From: Acidobacteriota bacterium
Lineage (GTDB): Bacteria; Acidobacteriota; Thermoanaerobaculia; Multivoradales; JAHZIX01
DNA length: 16,934 nt
Assembly: GCA_020439725.1 (NCBI GenBank)
Contig: JAGQSE010000724.1
Location: forward strand, 1 to 16,934
Direction: 5' to 3'
Part shown: one piece after another, positions 6,270 to 13,706 of the stretch
How the letters are laid out: every line of letters starts with the position of its first letter
Numbering within the stretch: position 1 is the stretch's first letter
The notes under the pieces: model-generated
What the model saw: only the letters and a program-made list of their open reading frames with translations
The model's database searches: none
What the model was told of the DNA's origin: nothing
Translations under genes and position numbers: made by a program

Positions 6270-7385
6270 TCACCAGGTCTCCAAGAAGACGCGTTCCAGC
6301 TCCCCGGGGTCCATGACCCTGGGGTTGGCGGCCAGGTGACGTTGGTCTCGTGCGGCGATGGCCGCCATCCGTGGAATCGACGTCCGCTCGACGCCGGCGT
6401 CCCGAAGACGGGTGGGAGCACCCACCCGCCCGAGCAGCTGACGGAGAGCGTCGGTCAGGTCGTCGGCTTCGAAGATCTCTCGAAGCCGCTCCGTCTTGGC
6501 CTCCACCGCGGGCCGGTTGAAGGCCACGATCGAGGGCAGCATGAGCGCGTTGGCGAAGCCGTGGGACAGACCCCACATCCCCGACAACGGATAGCCGCAG
6601 GCGTGGACCGCCGTGGTCCCCACCGGCGAGAAGGCCAGACCGGCGAGGAGCGCCGCTTCCGCCATGCCGTCGCGAGCCTCCTGGGAGGTGCCCAGGACGG
6701 CGGCCTCGAGATGGCGTCGGACCAGCCGGATGGAGCGCTCCGCATGGAGGTCGCACAGCGCGTTGGCGGCACGGTTGGTCCACGCTTCGATGGCATGGCA
6801 GAGCGCGTCGAGGCCGCTCGCGGCGGTCACCGAGGCGCTGCAGCTGTCGGTCAGGGCCGGGTCCACCAGCGCCACGTCGGGCACCAGGGCGGGGTCCTTG
6901 ACGCCGCGCTTGGTGCCCGCGGCGCGGTCGGTGAGGACCGCGTCCTGGCTGACTTCGCTGCCGCTGCCGGCGGTGGTCGGGATCATCAAGGTCGGCAACC
7001 CCCGCCGGCCGACGCGCGCGATGCCATAGAGGTCGCCGATGCGGCGCGAGTCCACCGCCAGCACCGCCGCCAGCTTGGCGACGTCGAGGGCGCTGCCCCC
7101 TCCGAGCCCCACGACCGCCTCGACCCGGTCGCGGCGCGCTGTGGCGACGGCCTCTTCGAGCACGGTCTCACCGGGCTCCGCGGGAGTGCCGGCGAAGAGT
7201 GCGACCTCGATCTCCGCCGCGGCCAGGTGGTCGAGAAGCGCCTTGGCGCCGGGCCGCTCGGGCATGCCCGTCGTGGTCACCAGCAAGACGCGGCGGTAGC
7301 CCAGGTCGCGCAGGATGGTGCCGGCGAGGAGGGACGCTCCCCGGCCCAGCTCGATCCGTGGCACGCGATGGAAGCTCAGCGTCAT
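6270..7385 (-). CDS. Iron-type (group III) alcohol dehydrogenase, probable phosphonoacetaldehyde reductase
   Basis: From the ATG at 7383-7385 the product is 371 residues, the usual size for Fe-ADHs. The nucleotide-binding GLGGGSALDVAK (93-104), TTAGSGSEVS (137-146), GLDALCHAIEAW (191-202), AVHACGYPLSG (259-269) and LSHGFANALMLP (273-284) are all present, supplying the metal ligands Asp193, His197, His261 and His275. Enzymes of this family (e.g. PhpC of phosphinothricin and FomC of fosfomycin biosynthesis) reduce phosphonoacetaldehyde to 2-hydroxyethylphosphonate with NAD(P)H. Its place directly between decarboxylase and PEP mutase genes supports that role; substrate is not provable from sequence. 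The start overlaps the decarboxylase beta stop as ATGA. A much longer open frame exists upstream but belongs to antisense-like or shifted sequence over the decarboxylase genes and is not used. Confidence 0.88.
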   Translation of the reverse strand: MTLSFHRVPRIELGRGASLLAGTILRDLGYRRVLLVTTTGMPERPGAKALLDHLAAAEIEVALFAGTPAEPGETVLEEAVATARRDRVEAVVGLGGGSALDVAKLAAVLAVDSRRIGDLYGIARVGRRGLPTLMIPTTAGSGSEVSQDAVLTDRAAGTKRGVKDPALVPDVALVDPALTDSCSASVTAASGLDALCHAIEAWTNRAANALCDLHAERSIRLVRRHLEAAVLGTSQEARDGMAEAALLAGLAFSPVGTTAVHACGYPLSGMWGLSHGFANALMLPSIVAFNRPAVEAKTERLREIFEADDLTDALRQLLGRVGAPTRLRDAGVERTSIPRMAAIAARDQRHLAANPRVMDPGELERVFLETW

Positions 7386-7969
7386 GGGGCTCCCTTCAGG
7401 GCGCTGGCGAACCGGCGGGCGATCTCGGGGGGCTCGACGTCGACCCGCCGCCCCGGCGGCGGTTCCTCGGGTGACACCAGGACGTGGAGCAGCGAGGGCC
7501 CGTCGAGGTCCTGCCACTCCCGCGTCCGCCGGCGCAGGGTGTCCGCGTCGTCCGTCCGCTCCGCCCGGGCGTAGCCGCAAGCGAGCGCGCCGGCGGCAAA
7601 ATCCGCCGCCGCCGACACCGTGGCCTGGCCGCCGGTGGCGCCATAGGTGCCGTTGTCGAGCACCAGGTGGAGGAACCGCCGTGGTTGCCACCCTCCGACC
7701 ATGGGCAGAATCCCCAGCCCCATGAGCAAATTGCCGTCGCCGTCGACCACGGCCACCGCCGCCTCCGGGCGCGCCAGCGTGATTCCCAGCGCGATCGATG
7801 CCGCCAGCCCCATCGAGCCGAGCATGTAGAAGTGGTGGTCCCGGGCCCCACAGTTGAACCCGTCGCGCGAGACGTAGCCGTTGGCCAGCACCACGAGCCG
7901 GCTCGGTTCGAGCTCCTCGAGGAAGACGGCGATGGCGTCCCGCCGCAGCATGAGGGCCTTCCCGCTCAC
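7382..7969 (-). CDS. Phosphonopyruvate decarboxylase-like, beta chain (TPP-pyrophosphate-binding domain)
   Basis: Beginning at the GTG 7967-7969, the 195-residue product carries the C-terminal half of a phosphonopyruvate/sulfopyruvate decarboxylase. The ThDP diphosphate motif is clear: VVDGDGNLLMGLG (74-86) followed by VLDNGTYGATGGQ (103-115), with Asp76/Gly77 and Asn106 positions expected to hold Mg-ThDP. HHFYMLGSMGLA (45-56) matches the conserved FY-x-x-GSMG of the family. The reaction is decarboxylation of phosphonopyruvate to phosphonoacetaldehyde, the irreversible step that pulls PEP mutase forward. Most phosphonate-cluster enzymes are a single chain of about 380 residues; here the same content is on two genes, like sulfopyruvate decarboxylase ComDE. 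The start overlaps the alpha stop as GTGA and the stop overlaps the dehydrogenase start as ATGA. Confidence 0.88.
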   Translation of the reverse strand: MSGKALMLRRDAIAVFLEELEPSRLVVLANGYVSRDGFNCGARDHHFYMLGSMGLAASIALGITLARPEAAVAVVDGDGNLLMGLGILPMVGGWQPRRFLHLVLDNGTYGATGGQATVSAAADFAAGALACGYARAERTDDADTLRRRTREWQDLDGPSLLHVLVSPEEPPPGRRVDVEPPEIARRFASALKGAP

Positions 7970-8484
7970 GGCGTTTCCTCCCCGGCGTCGAACTCGCCCG
8001 GACGGACGACCAGGGCGATGACCTGGTTGGCGGCGTGGAACTCGGCGGCGAAGGCGTCGTCGTCGCGCAGGTGACGCCAGGGGATCCCCAAGGCGGCGAA
8101 GAGCTGCGGCATTCGCGCCCCGACGTCGACGTGCTCGGGAGCATCGGGCCCGTGGCCTCGCCAGCTGACGATGCACAGCAGGGGCAGGGCGTACATCCGC
8201 TGGAGCGAGAGGAGAGCGTTGATCGAGACGCCCAGTCCCGAGTTCTGCATCAGGACCACCGGGCGCCGGCCGCCCAGATAGGCGCCGGCCGCCAGCCCCA
8301 CCGCCAGGTCCTCGCGGGTGGCGGGGAAGTACGGGTGCGAGCGCCCCTCGAGGACCGAGTAGATCGGGTTGAGCAGGCTGCACGGCACGCCGGTGTAGAA
8401 GTCGTAGCCCAGCCCGTCCAGGCGCTCCAGGCACCGGCGGGCGCGGTCGAGGACTGCGGGGCTTTGGGAGTGGGGGGAGCTCAC
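7966..8484 (-). CDS. Phosphonopyruvate decarboxylase-like, alpha chain (TPP pyrimidine-binding domain)
   Basis: The 172-residue product is the N-terminal half of a phosphonopyruvate decarboxylase. Motifs: FYTGVPCSLLNP (29-40), which resembles the TGVPCS of Fom2-type enzymes; the ATREDLAVGLAAGAYLGG region (55-72) with Glu59 as the likely ThDP N1'-contacting residue; QNSGLGVSINALLSL (80-94); and SWRGHGPDAPEH (107-118), the usual WRG-x-PG-x-DEPQH segment slightly altered. The start is GTG at 8482-8484 with GAGAAGG five bases upstream, and it begins 15 bases after the permease stop. It must pair with the next chain (7382-7969) to build the active site. Sulfopyruvate decarboxylase alpha is the main alternative, but the PEP mutase and Fe-dehydrogenase neighbours favour phosphonopyruvate. 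Confidence 0.87.
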   Translation of the reverse strand: MSSPHSQSPAVLDRARRCLERLDGLGYDFYTGVPCSLLNPIYSVLEGRSHPYFPATREDLAVGLAAGAYLGGRRPVVLMQNSGLGVSINALLSLQRMYALPLLCIVSWRGHGPDAPEHVDVGARMPQLFAALGIPWRHLRDDDAFAAEFHAANQVIALVVRPGEFDAGEETP

Positions 8485-8499
8485 GGTGACCTTCTCGCC

Positions 8500-10929
8500 T
8501 CACTCGATCCGCAGGGCGGTCATGGGATCGATGCGCGTCGCCCGTAGCGCCGGCAACAGCGTTGCCAGGAAGACCACGGCGAGCAGCAGGAGCGGCACCG
8601 CGATCAGGGTCACGGGGTCGTAGGCGGGAACGCCGTAGAGCGTGCTTTCGAGGGTCCGCACCCCCAGCAGCGCGAGCACCAGGCCGATGCCCAGCCCAAA
8701 GAGCGCCAGACGGAGGCCCTGGCGGACCACCAGCGCCAGCAGCTCGCCGCGCCGCGCGCCGAGGGCCGAACGCACCCCCATCTCCTGGTGCCGCTGCGCC
8801 ACCGAGAACGACAGCAGGGCGTAGACGCCCACGGCGGCGAGCAAGACGGCGATGAAGGCGGCGATGGAGAACATCACCAGGCTGAAGCGGGTGGGACCGA
8901 GGGAGCGGTCGACGCGCTCGCTCATCGTCGCGATGTCGTAGGAGGGCTGGTCCTTGTCCATGGCCCAGATCTGCTGCTGGATGGGCTCGATGAGGGTCTT
9001 CGGGTCGACCTTGGTGCGCACCACCACCGCGCCCTGGGTCCGCGGGTTCTGCGCGTAGGCGAAGTAGATCTGGCCCTTGGGCTCGTCCTCGAGGCCGTAG
9101 TGGTGGATGTGCTCGACCACTCCGACGACGCGGCGGATCAGGTCGGTCTCCTTGACCCGGACGAGCTTGTCGATGGGGTCCTCGTCGGGGAAGAGCCGCT
9201 CCGCGAGGTTGCGGTCGAGGATCGCCACGTGGCCCGTCGAGAGGTCGTCGCTGGTGTCGAAATAGCGGCCCGCGACCAGGTGCGCGCCCATGGTCTTGAA
9301 ATAGCCCGGGGTCGCCGACCGCAGGTCGACGAACTCATCGTCGTCGGGTTGCGGCGGTCGGCCCTCGGCGATCACCGGATACGACCAGTAGGCGTCGGTG
9401 AAGGGCAGGTGCGAGACGACCCCCGCGGACACCACCCCCGGCAGCCGCTCGATGCGCTCGGTGAGCTCGGCGAAGAAGGCGGCGCGCTCCGACCGGTGGC
9501 CATAGCGATCCCCCGGCAGATCGATCCTCAGCGACAGCACGTGGTCGGCGTCGAAGCCCGGGTCGACGCTCTGCAGCTCCTGAAAGCTGCGCAGCAGGAG
9601 ACCGGTGCCGATCACCACGAGCAGCGCCAGGGCGACCTCGGCGATGACCAGCACGCTGTGCAGCCGCCGCCCGCTCAGGCTCGACATCTGCCCTCGCCCG
9701 CCTTCGCGCAGCGCCGGGGCTGCCGCCTGACGGACCGCTCGGAGCAGGGGTACCAGCCCCGTCAGCACGGCCGTCGCCATGGACAGCAGGAGGACGAACC
9801 CGAGGGCCGCGGGATCGAGCGCGACCTCGCTCAAGCGGGGTATCCGACCGGGGTTGAGCGCCAGGATCACCTTGAGGCCCCAAGCGGCGAAGAGCACGCC
9901 GACGAGCGCGCCGCACAGGCTCAGGATGACCTGCTCGGTCAGCAACTGGCCCACCAGCCGGCGGCGGCTGGCACCGAGGCTGATGCGCACCGCGAGCTCG
10001 CGCCGGCGGGTCGCGGCACGGGCCAGGAGCAAGTTGGCGACGTTGCCGCAGGCGATCAGCAGAACGCCGACCACGGCCCCCATCAGCAGCAGCAGCGGCA
10101 GCCGGACCCCGGCGATGACGTGGGCGCCGAAGGGCTGGAGCTTGAGGTCCCACTTCCGGTCGCGGTAGCTGTCGGGATACTTCTCCTCGAGACCCTTGGC
10201 CAAGGACTCGATGCTCGCCTGGGCGGCGGTCAGGGACACCCCCGGCTGGAGCCGCGCCAGGACGCGGAAGCTGCGGTAGTTGCGGTTCATCGCACTGTAG
10301 TCGAAGGGCATGGCCACCCACAGGTCGACGTCGGTGGCCAGATGGTCGTCGGTGGCGAGCATCGAGAACCCCTCGGGCAGCACTCCGACCACCCGGTAGG
10401 CCTCGCCGTCGACCTGGATCGTGCGCTGGATGATGCTCGGGTCCGAGCCGAAGCGGGAGCGCCAGAAGTCGTAGGCCAGGATCACCGCCTTGGCGGCGGG
10501 ACCCTCCTCCTCGGGGAGAAAGGTCCGCCCGAGGGCGGCATCGACGCCGAGGAGCTGGAAGAAGCTGGGCGAGGCGCCCAGCGCCTTGACCTGCCACGGA
10601 TCGCCCTCGCCGGTGATCGTGAACGTCCCCTCGAGCACGCTCGACACGTGGCTGAGGACATCGGTCTGCCCCTTGAGATCGAGGTACTCGGGCCCGGAGA
10701 GCATCGTCGGGAGGAGCCCCTCCTCGTCGAACGCGGTCTCCACCAGCACCAACCGGTCCGGCTCGGCGTAGGGCAGGGGCCGCAGCAGCACCGCCTGCAC
10801 CAGGCTGAAGATCGCCGTGATGGCGCCGATGCCCAGACCCAGCGTGACGATCGTCACCAGGCTGAAGCCCGGGTTCTTGACCAGGCTGCGCACCGCAACG
10901 CGCAGATCGCGGAGCAGGTTCTCCATCAT
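8500..10929 (-). CDS. ADOP-type duplicated FtsX/MacB permease
   Basis: This 809-residue membrane protein has two MacB-like halves. The first opens with RVAVRSLVKNPGFSLVTIVTL and a transmembrane helix at about 21-46, then an extracytoplasmic domain to about 270 and three helices at about 276-300, 332-355 and 376-398. The second half repeats this: one helix at about 425-446, a soluble domain, then three helices at about 685-707, 735-755 and 770-793, ending in the characteristic RIDPMTALRIE. This 1+3+1+3 layout without an ATPase is that of the ADOP family, abundant in Acidobacteriota and of unknown function. Export of, or self-protection from, the cluster product is a guess. No ABC ATPase gene is visible nearby. 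The gene overlaps the LanB stop as ATGA; of two adjacent ATGs (10929, 10926), the second sits better behind GAGGAG. Confidence 0.88.
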   Translation of the reverse strand: MMENLLRDLRVAVRSLVKNPGFSLVTIVTLGLGIGAITAIFSLVQAVLLRPLPYAEPDRLVLVETAFDEEGLLPTMLSGPEYLDLKGQTDVLSHVSSVLEGTFTITGEGDPWQVKALGASPSFFQLLGVDAALGRTFLPEEEGPAAKAVILAYDFWRSRFGSDPSIIQRTIQVDGEAYRVVGVLPEGFSMLATDDHLATDVDLWVAMPFDYSAMNRNYRSFRVLARLQPGVSLTAAQASIESLAKGLEEKYPDSYRDRKWDLKLQPFGAHVIAGVRLPLLLLMGAVVGVLLIACGNVANLLLARAATRRRELAVRISLGASRRRLVGQLLTEQVILSLCGALVGVLFAAWGLKVILALNPGRIPRLSEVALDPAALGFVLLLSMATAVLTGLVPLLRAVRQAAAPALREGGRGQMSSLSGRRLHSVLVIAEVALALLVVIGTGLLLRSFQELQSVDPGFDADHVLSLRIDLPGDRYGHRSERAAFFAELTERIERLPGVVSAGVVSHLPFTDAYWSYPVIAEGRPPQPDDDEFVDLRSATPGYFKTMGAHLVAGRYFDTSDDLSTGHVAILDRNLAERLFPDEDPIDKLVRVKETDLIRRVVGVVEHIHHYGLEDEPKGQIYFAYAQNPRTQGAVVVRTKVDPKTLIEPIQQQIWAMDKDQPSYDIATMSERVDRSLGPTRFSLVMFSIAAFIAVLLAAVGVYALLSFSVAQRHQEMGVRSALGARRGELLALVVRQGLRLALFGLGIGLVLALLGVRTLESTLYGVPAYDPVTLIAVPLLLLAVVFLATLLPALRATRIDPMTALRIE

Positions 10930-13586
10930 CTCTCCTCGGTACCGCTCGAAAGAATCGGATGGTCGGCGTTGGCACCGCCCGGCGCCAGGTCGACCGCGAC
11001 CACCCGAAGCTCACTGGTGAACCGTTGACCCTGTGCGTCCCGAAGCCAGGTTTTGGACACGTCGGGCAACATTTCTGAGACGCTCAAGTTCGTTTCGGGG
11101 CCGCCGCGCTCGAGGGCCCGTCGCGCAATGCGGCAGAAGATCTCGACGGCCGGCGGGCTGTCGAAGTCGACGAAGAAGGGCTTGTTCTCGTAGGGCGAGC
11201 GGGCGAAGACGAAGCGCGGCAGGCCCAGCTCCCGAGCCCAGCGGCGGGTACCGAGGAAACGCTCGGCCTCGCTCTTGGCGCTGGCGAAAGGGACCTCCAC
11301 CACCGGCAGCCGCCAGGTTTCCCGCTGGACGACGAGACGGTCGATGGTGATGCGCGGTACGTGGCGGCCGCGGCCCAGGACCCGGAAGCTGTTGATGGTC
11401 TGGGCCGAGAAGGCGATGTCGAGGAACTCCATGATGTCGAAGTCATGGCGACCGTCGAAGCTCCGGACGCGCAGCTCCCCGGCCCCCTCGACGACGGCGA
11501 AATCGCCGATGAAGGCGGTTTCTACCTCCGGGTTCGCCGGTGGCTCGAGGTCGATGGACACGCGCAGGTCCTTGGCCGACAACAAGCCGAAATCGAGACG
11601 GCCGGAGGTCGGGGTGACCCGGATCCCGAGAGCGTCGTCCTCGCGTTCACCGCTGCGCCGCCGTGGCAGCCAGGGCAGGACCGTCGGTTCGGGGATGTCC
11701 CGCGTGAAGGCGTCGAGCAGGACTGCCGGGTCGGGGTGGGACTCGGCGAAGAGCCGGGTGCGGATGGTGTTGGTGGCGAGGTGGACCTCGCCGAGCACGA
11801 AGTGGTAGTCCCCCCGGCGGATCGCCTCCTCGCTGCTTGCGGAGATGAGGATGTCCGGGCACTGCTCCCGCGCGTGGCGCCACCCCGGCCCGGGAGCCGG
11901 AAACAGCTCCTTCGCTCGCTGGTCCAGCTCGGCGCTGTCCCGGTCGACCCGTCGGACGTCGCCTTCCAGGTCCAGGAGCTTCGTCCACCGCTCGCGCAGC
12001 TCGTCGGCCACGACCTTGACCAGGTCCACGTCGGCCTTGAGCAACAGCGGCCGGATCCGCTGGAAGTAGCGGAACAGGGGCACCGCCTCGTCGCCGCTCT
12101 CGGCGACCGCCTCGCGGTAGGCGGCCGTCAGCTCTTCGGACCAACGCCGCGACAGCTCGTAGGTGAACCACCGCGCGGTTCTGAGCACCAGGCTCAGCGG
12201 AGGGCCCAACGTCTCGAGCAGTTCCGGTCCCAGGTCGAGCTGGATGTTGCGGCGGCAGTCTTCGTGGATCAGGGTGCGACCGGCGTAGGGCTTGCCGGCG
12301 AGACGGGTCGCGGCGGCGCCGGTGAGGTCCGAGAACCACTCTTCGAGATGCTCGAGCGCGTCCTGCAGATCGGCGGCGGTGGTGGCGGCGGCGATGGTGT
12401 CGCGATGGTTCTCGAGCTCCTCGACGCGGGCGAGCCGCGGCTCGCGGAGAGCGGGATCGTCGATCGACTCGACCATCTGGCGCAGCACCCGCTCGGGGCG
12501 TCGCACCATCGGCAGCTCGGGCTGCCACAGGATCATCCCGGCGCCCGCCATGGTTCCCAACAGCGCCAAGACCGCCTCCCGGTCCTCGAAGCCGAGCTCC
12601 GGCCGCTGCGCCAGGTCCTCGGCGAGACGCAGGGCGGTCCGCCGCCCGTCGCAGGCCTTGAACACGGCCAGCTCTCGCCGGTCGAGCTCTCGCGGTGCGC
12701 CCTGCACCGGGATGTAGACGTTGCCCCGGAGGACGAAGAACGGCATCACCCGGGGCTTCCACCAGGGCCGGAGCGCCTCGTCCCCGAGAAGCGCGGCGGC
12801 GACCTCGTCGACGCACCAGTTTTCGAAGCGGACGATGTGCGCTTCGGTCAAGGTCTCCCCCGGGCGCGCGACGATGGGCTCCCCGCGGGTCGAGAAACGA
12901 CCCCAGCCGACGGGCCCGAACCAGCCGATGGAGTCGTTCTTGGTGCAATAGCGGTGCAGGTACGACGTCACCATCTGCTCGTGCTGCCGCTCCTGCGAGT
13001 TGCGCGCCCCGCCCGCGGGTTGCCGGAGCAGCGAATCGGCCCCGGTCTCGAGCGCGTGACGGTTCTGCCAGGCGACCGCCTGCCTGAAGCGGTCGTCCGC
13101 GGCAATTTCACGAAGCTCGTGACCGAGGGTCTCGAGCCCCGAGGCGAAGGCCTGTTCGAACATCTGGGCCGCGACCTCTCGGTCCTCGAGGGCCTGGGCG
13201 AAGGCGTCCACCGCCGGACCTCGCGCGTCGCGGGCTCGGGGCAGCCGTCCCTTGTTCAGCCGGCCGATGGCGCGCAGCCGCGCGAAACGCTCGTCCTGGC
13301 CGGCGTCGTCGAGACCGTCGCGGAGCTGGTCGATGGCCTCCTGGCGTCGAGCCTCGAGCGCCTCTTCGGCGTCGAGCACGCGCTCGGCGGCGGCGGCCGC
13401 TGCGGGTGCCGCGAGGCGCAGCACCTGCTCCGCGGGAAAGCCGGCGCCGCGCAGACAGAACCACTGCCACAACCCCCAGCGCTCCCCCGGCAGCGGCACC
13501 AGGTGTGGGGGAAAGCTCCCACCCTCCCCGGGCTCGGATGCGGGGGATTCGACGACGGTCTCGGAAACGGGAATGCGGCTGCTCAT
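10926..13586 (-). CDS. Small LanB-type lantibiotic dehydratase homologue (tRNA-dependent domain only)
   Basis: The 886-residue protein aligns by eye with the N-terminal, tRNA-dependent glutamylation domain of class I lanthipeptide dehydratases. Landmarks are the LREIAADDRFRQAVAWQNRH region (158-177), a Y-L-H-R-Y-CTKNDSIGWFGPVGWGRF segment (209-231) corresponding to the K/R-x-x-x-x-x-FG box, and the closing lp.V..pF / W...LGLPRFVFARS / FFVDFDSP block at about 765-830. Full enzymes such as NisB (about 990 residues) continue into an elimination domain (SpaB_C); here only about 50 unrelated residues follow. This is the architecture of split LanBs and of PEARLs, which join an aminoacyl-tRNA-derived residue to a peptide C-terminus. 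It may therefore add an amino acid rather than make dehydroalanine. The ATG start follows a 120-base gap with a weak GAGAGGG, and the stop overlaps the permease start. Confidence 0.82.
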   Translation of the reverse strand: MSSRIPVSETVVESPASEPGEGGSFPPHLVPLPGERWGLWQWFCLRGAGFPAEQVLRLAAPAAAAAAERVLDAEEALEARRQEAIDQLRDGLDDAGQDERFARLRAIGRLNKGRLPRARDARGPAVDAFAQALEDREVAAQMFEQAFASGLETLGHELREIAADDRFRQAVAWQNRHALETGADSLLRQPAGGARNSQERQHEQMVTSYLHRYCTKNDSIGWFGPVGWGRFSTRGEPIVARPGETLTEAHIVRFENWCVDEVAAALLGDEALRPWWKPRVMPFFVLRGNVYIPVQGAPRELDRRELAVFKACDGRRTALRLAEDLAQRPELGFEDREAVLALLGTMAGAGMILWQPELPMVRRPERVLRQMVESIDDPALREPRLARVEELENHRDTIAAATTAADLQDALEHLEEWFSDLTGAAATRLAGKPYAGRTLIHEDCRRNIQLDLGPELLETLGPPLSLVLRTARWFTYELSRRWSEELTAAYREAVAESGDEAVPLFRYFQRIRPLLLKADVDLVKVVADELRERWTKLLDLEGDVRRVDRDSAELDQRAKELFPAPGPGWRHAREQCPDILISASSEEAIRRGDYHFVLGEVHLATNTIRTRLFAESHPDPAVLLDAFTRDIPEPTVLPWLPRRRSGEREDDALGIRVTPTSGRLDFGLLSAKDLRVSIDLEPPANPEVETAFIGDFAVVEGAGELRVRSFDGRHDFDIMEFLDIAFSAQTINSFRVLGRGRHVPRITIDRLVVQRETWRLPVVEVPFASAKSEAERFLGTRRWARELGLPRFVFARSPYENKPFFVDFDSPPAVEIFCRIARRALERGGPETNLSVSEMLPDVSKTWLRDAQGQRFTSELRVVAVDLAPGGANADHPILSSGTEER

Positions 13587-13678
13587 CGGCTCGACGGCCC
13601 TCTCAGGTCTGCGATGGTCGGTAGCGGAGCCGGTGCAGCGTCGCCGATGGCTGAGGCGACGCCCGGGCTCCGGGTCAC
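13583..13678 (-). CDS. Possible 31-residue peptide ORF preceding the LanB gene (weak)
   Basis: The 120-base gap between the radical SAM and LanB genes holds an open frame from a GTG (13676-13678) to a TGA that overlaps the LanB ATG. The product would begin MTRSPGVASAIGD and end DLRGPSSR, with a proline/alanine-rich middle and no Cys. A precursor or scaffold peptide is what a LanB-type ligase would need, and the coupling to its gene is suggestive. Against it: no ribosome binding site before the GTG, a non-ATG start, small size, and a GC-rich sequence where chance open frames are common. Confidence 0.15.
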   Translation of the reverse strand: MTRSPGVASAIGDAAPAPLPTIADLRGPSSR

Positions 13679-13706
13679 AGCAGGATGCTGCGGCGGAGCT
13701 ACCGAC

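Noticed and set aside
1..8484. Coenzyme M/sulfonate pathway (ComC-like Ldh2 protein plus ComDE-like decarboxylase)
   Set aside because: No ComA or ComB homologue is visible, and the decarboxylase has the Fom2-like TGVPCS motif with a PEPM-family gene and Fe-dehydrogenase adjacent. Kept only as an alternative for substrate identity.
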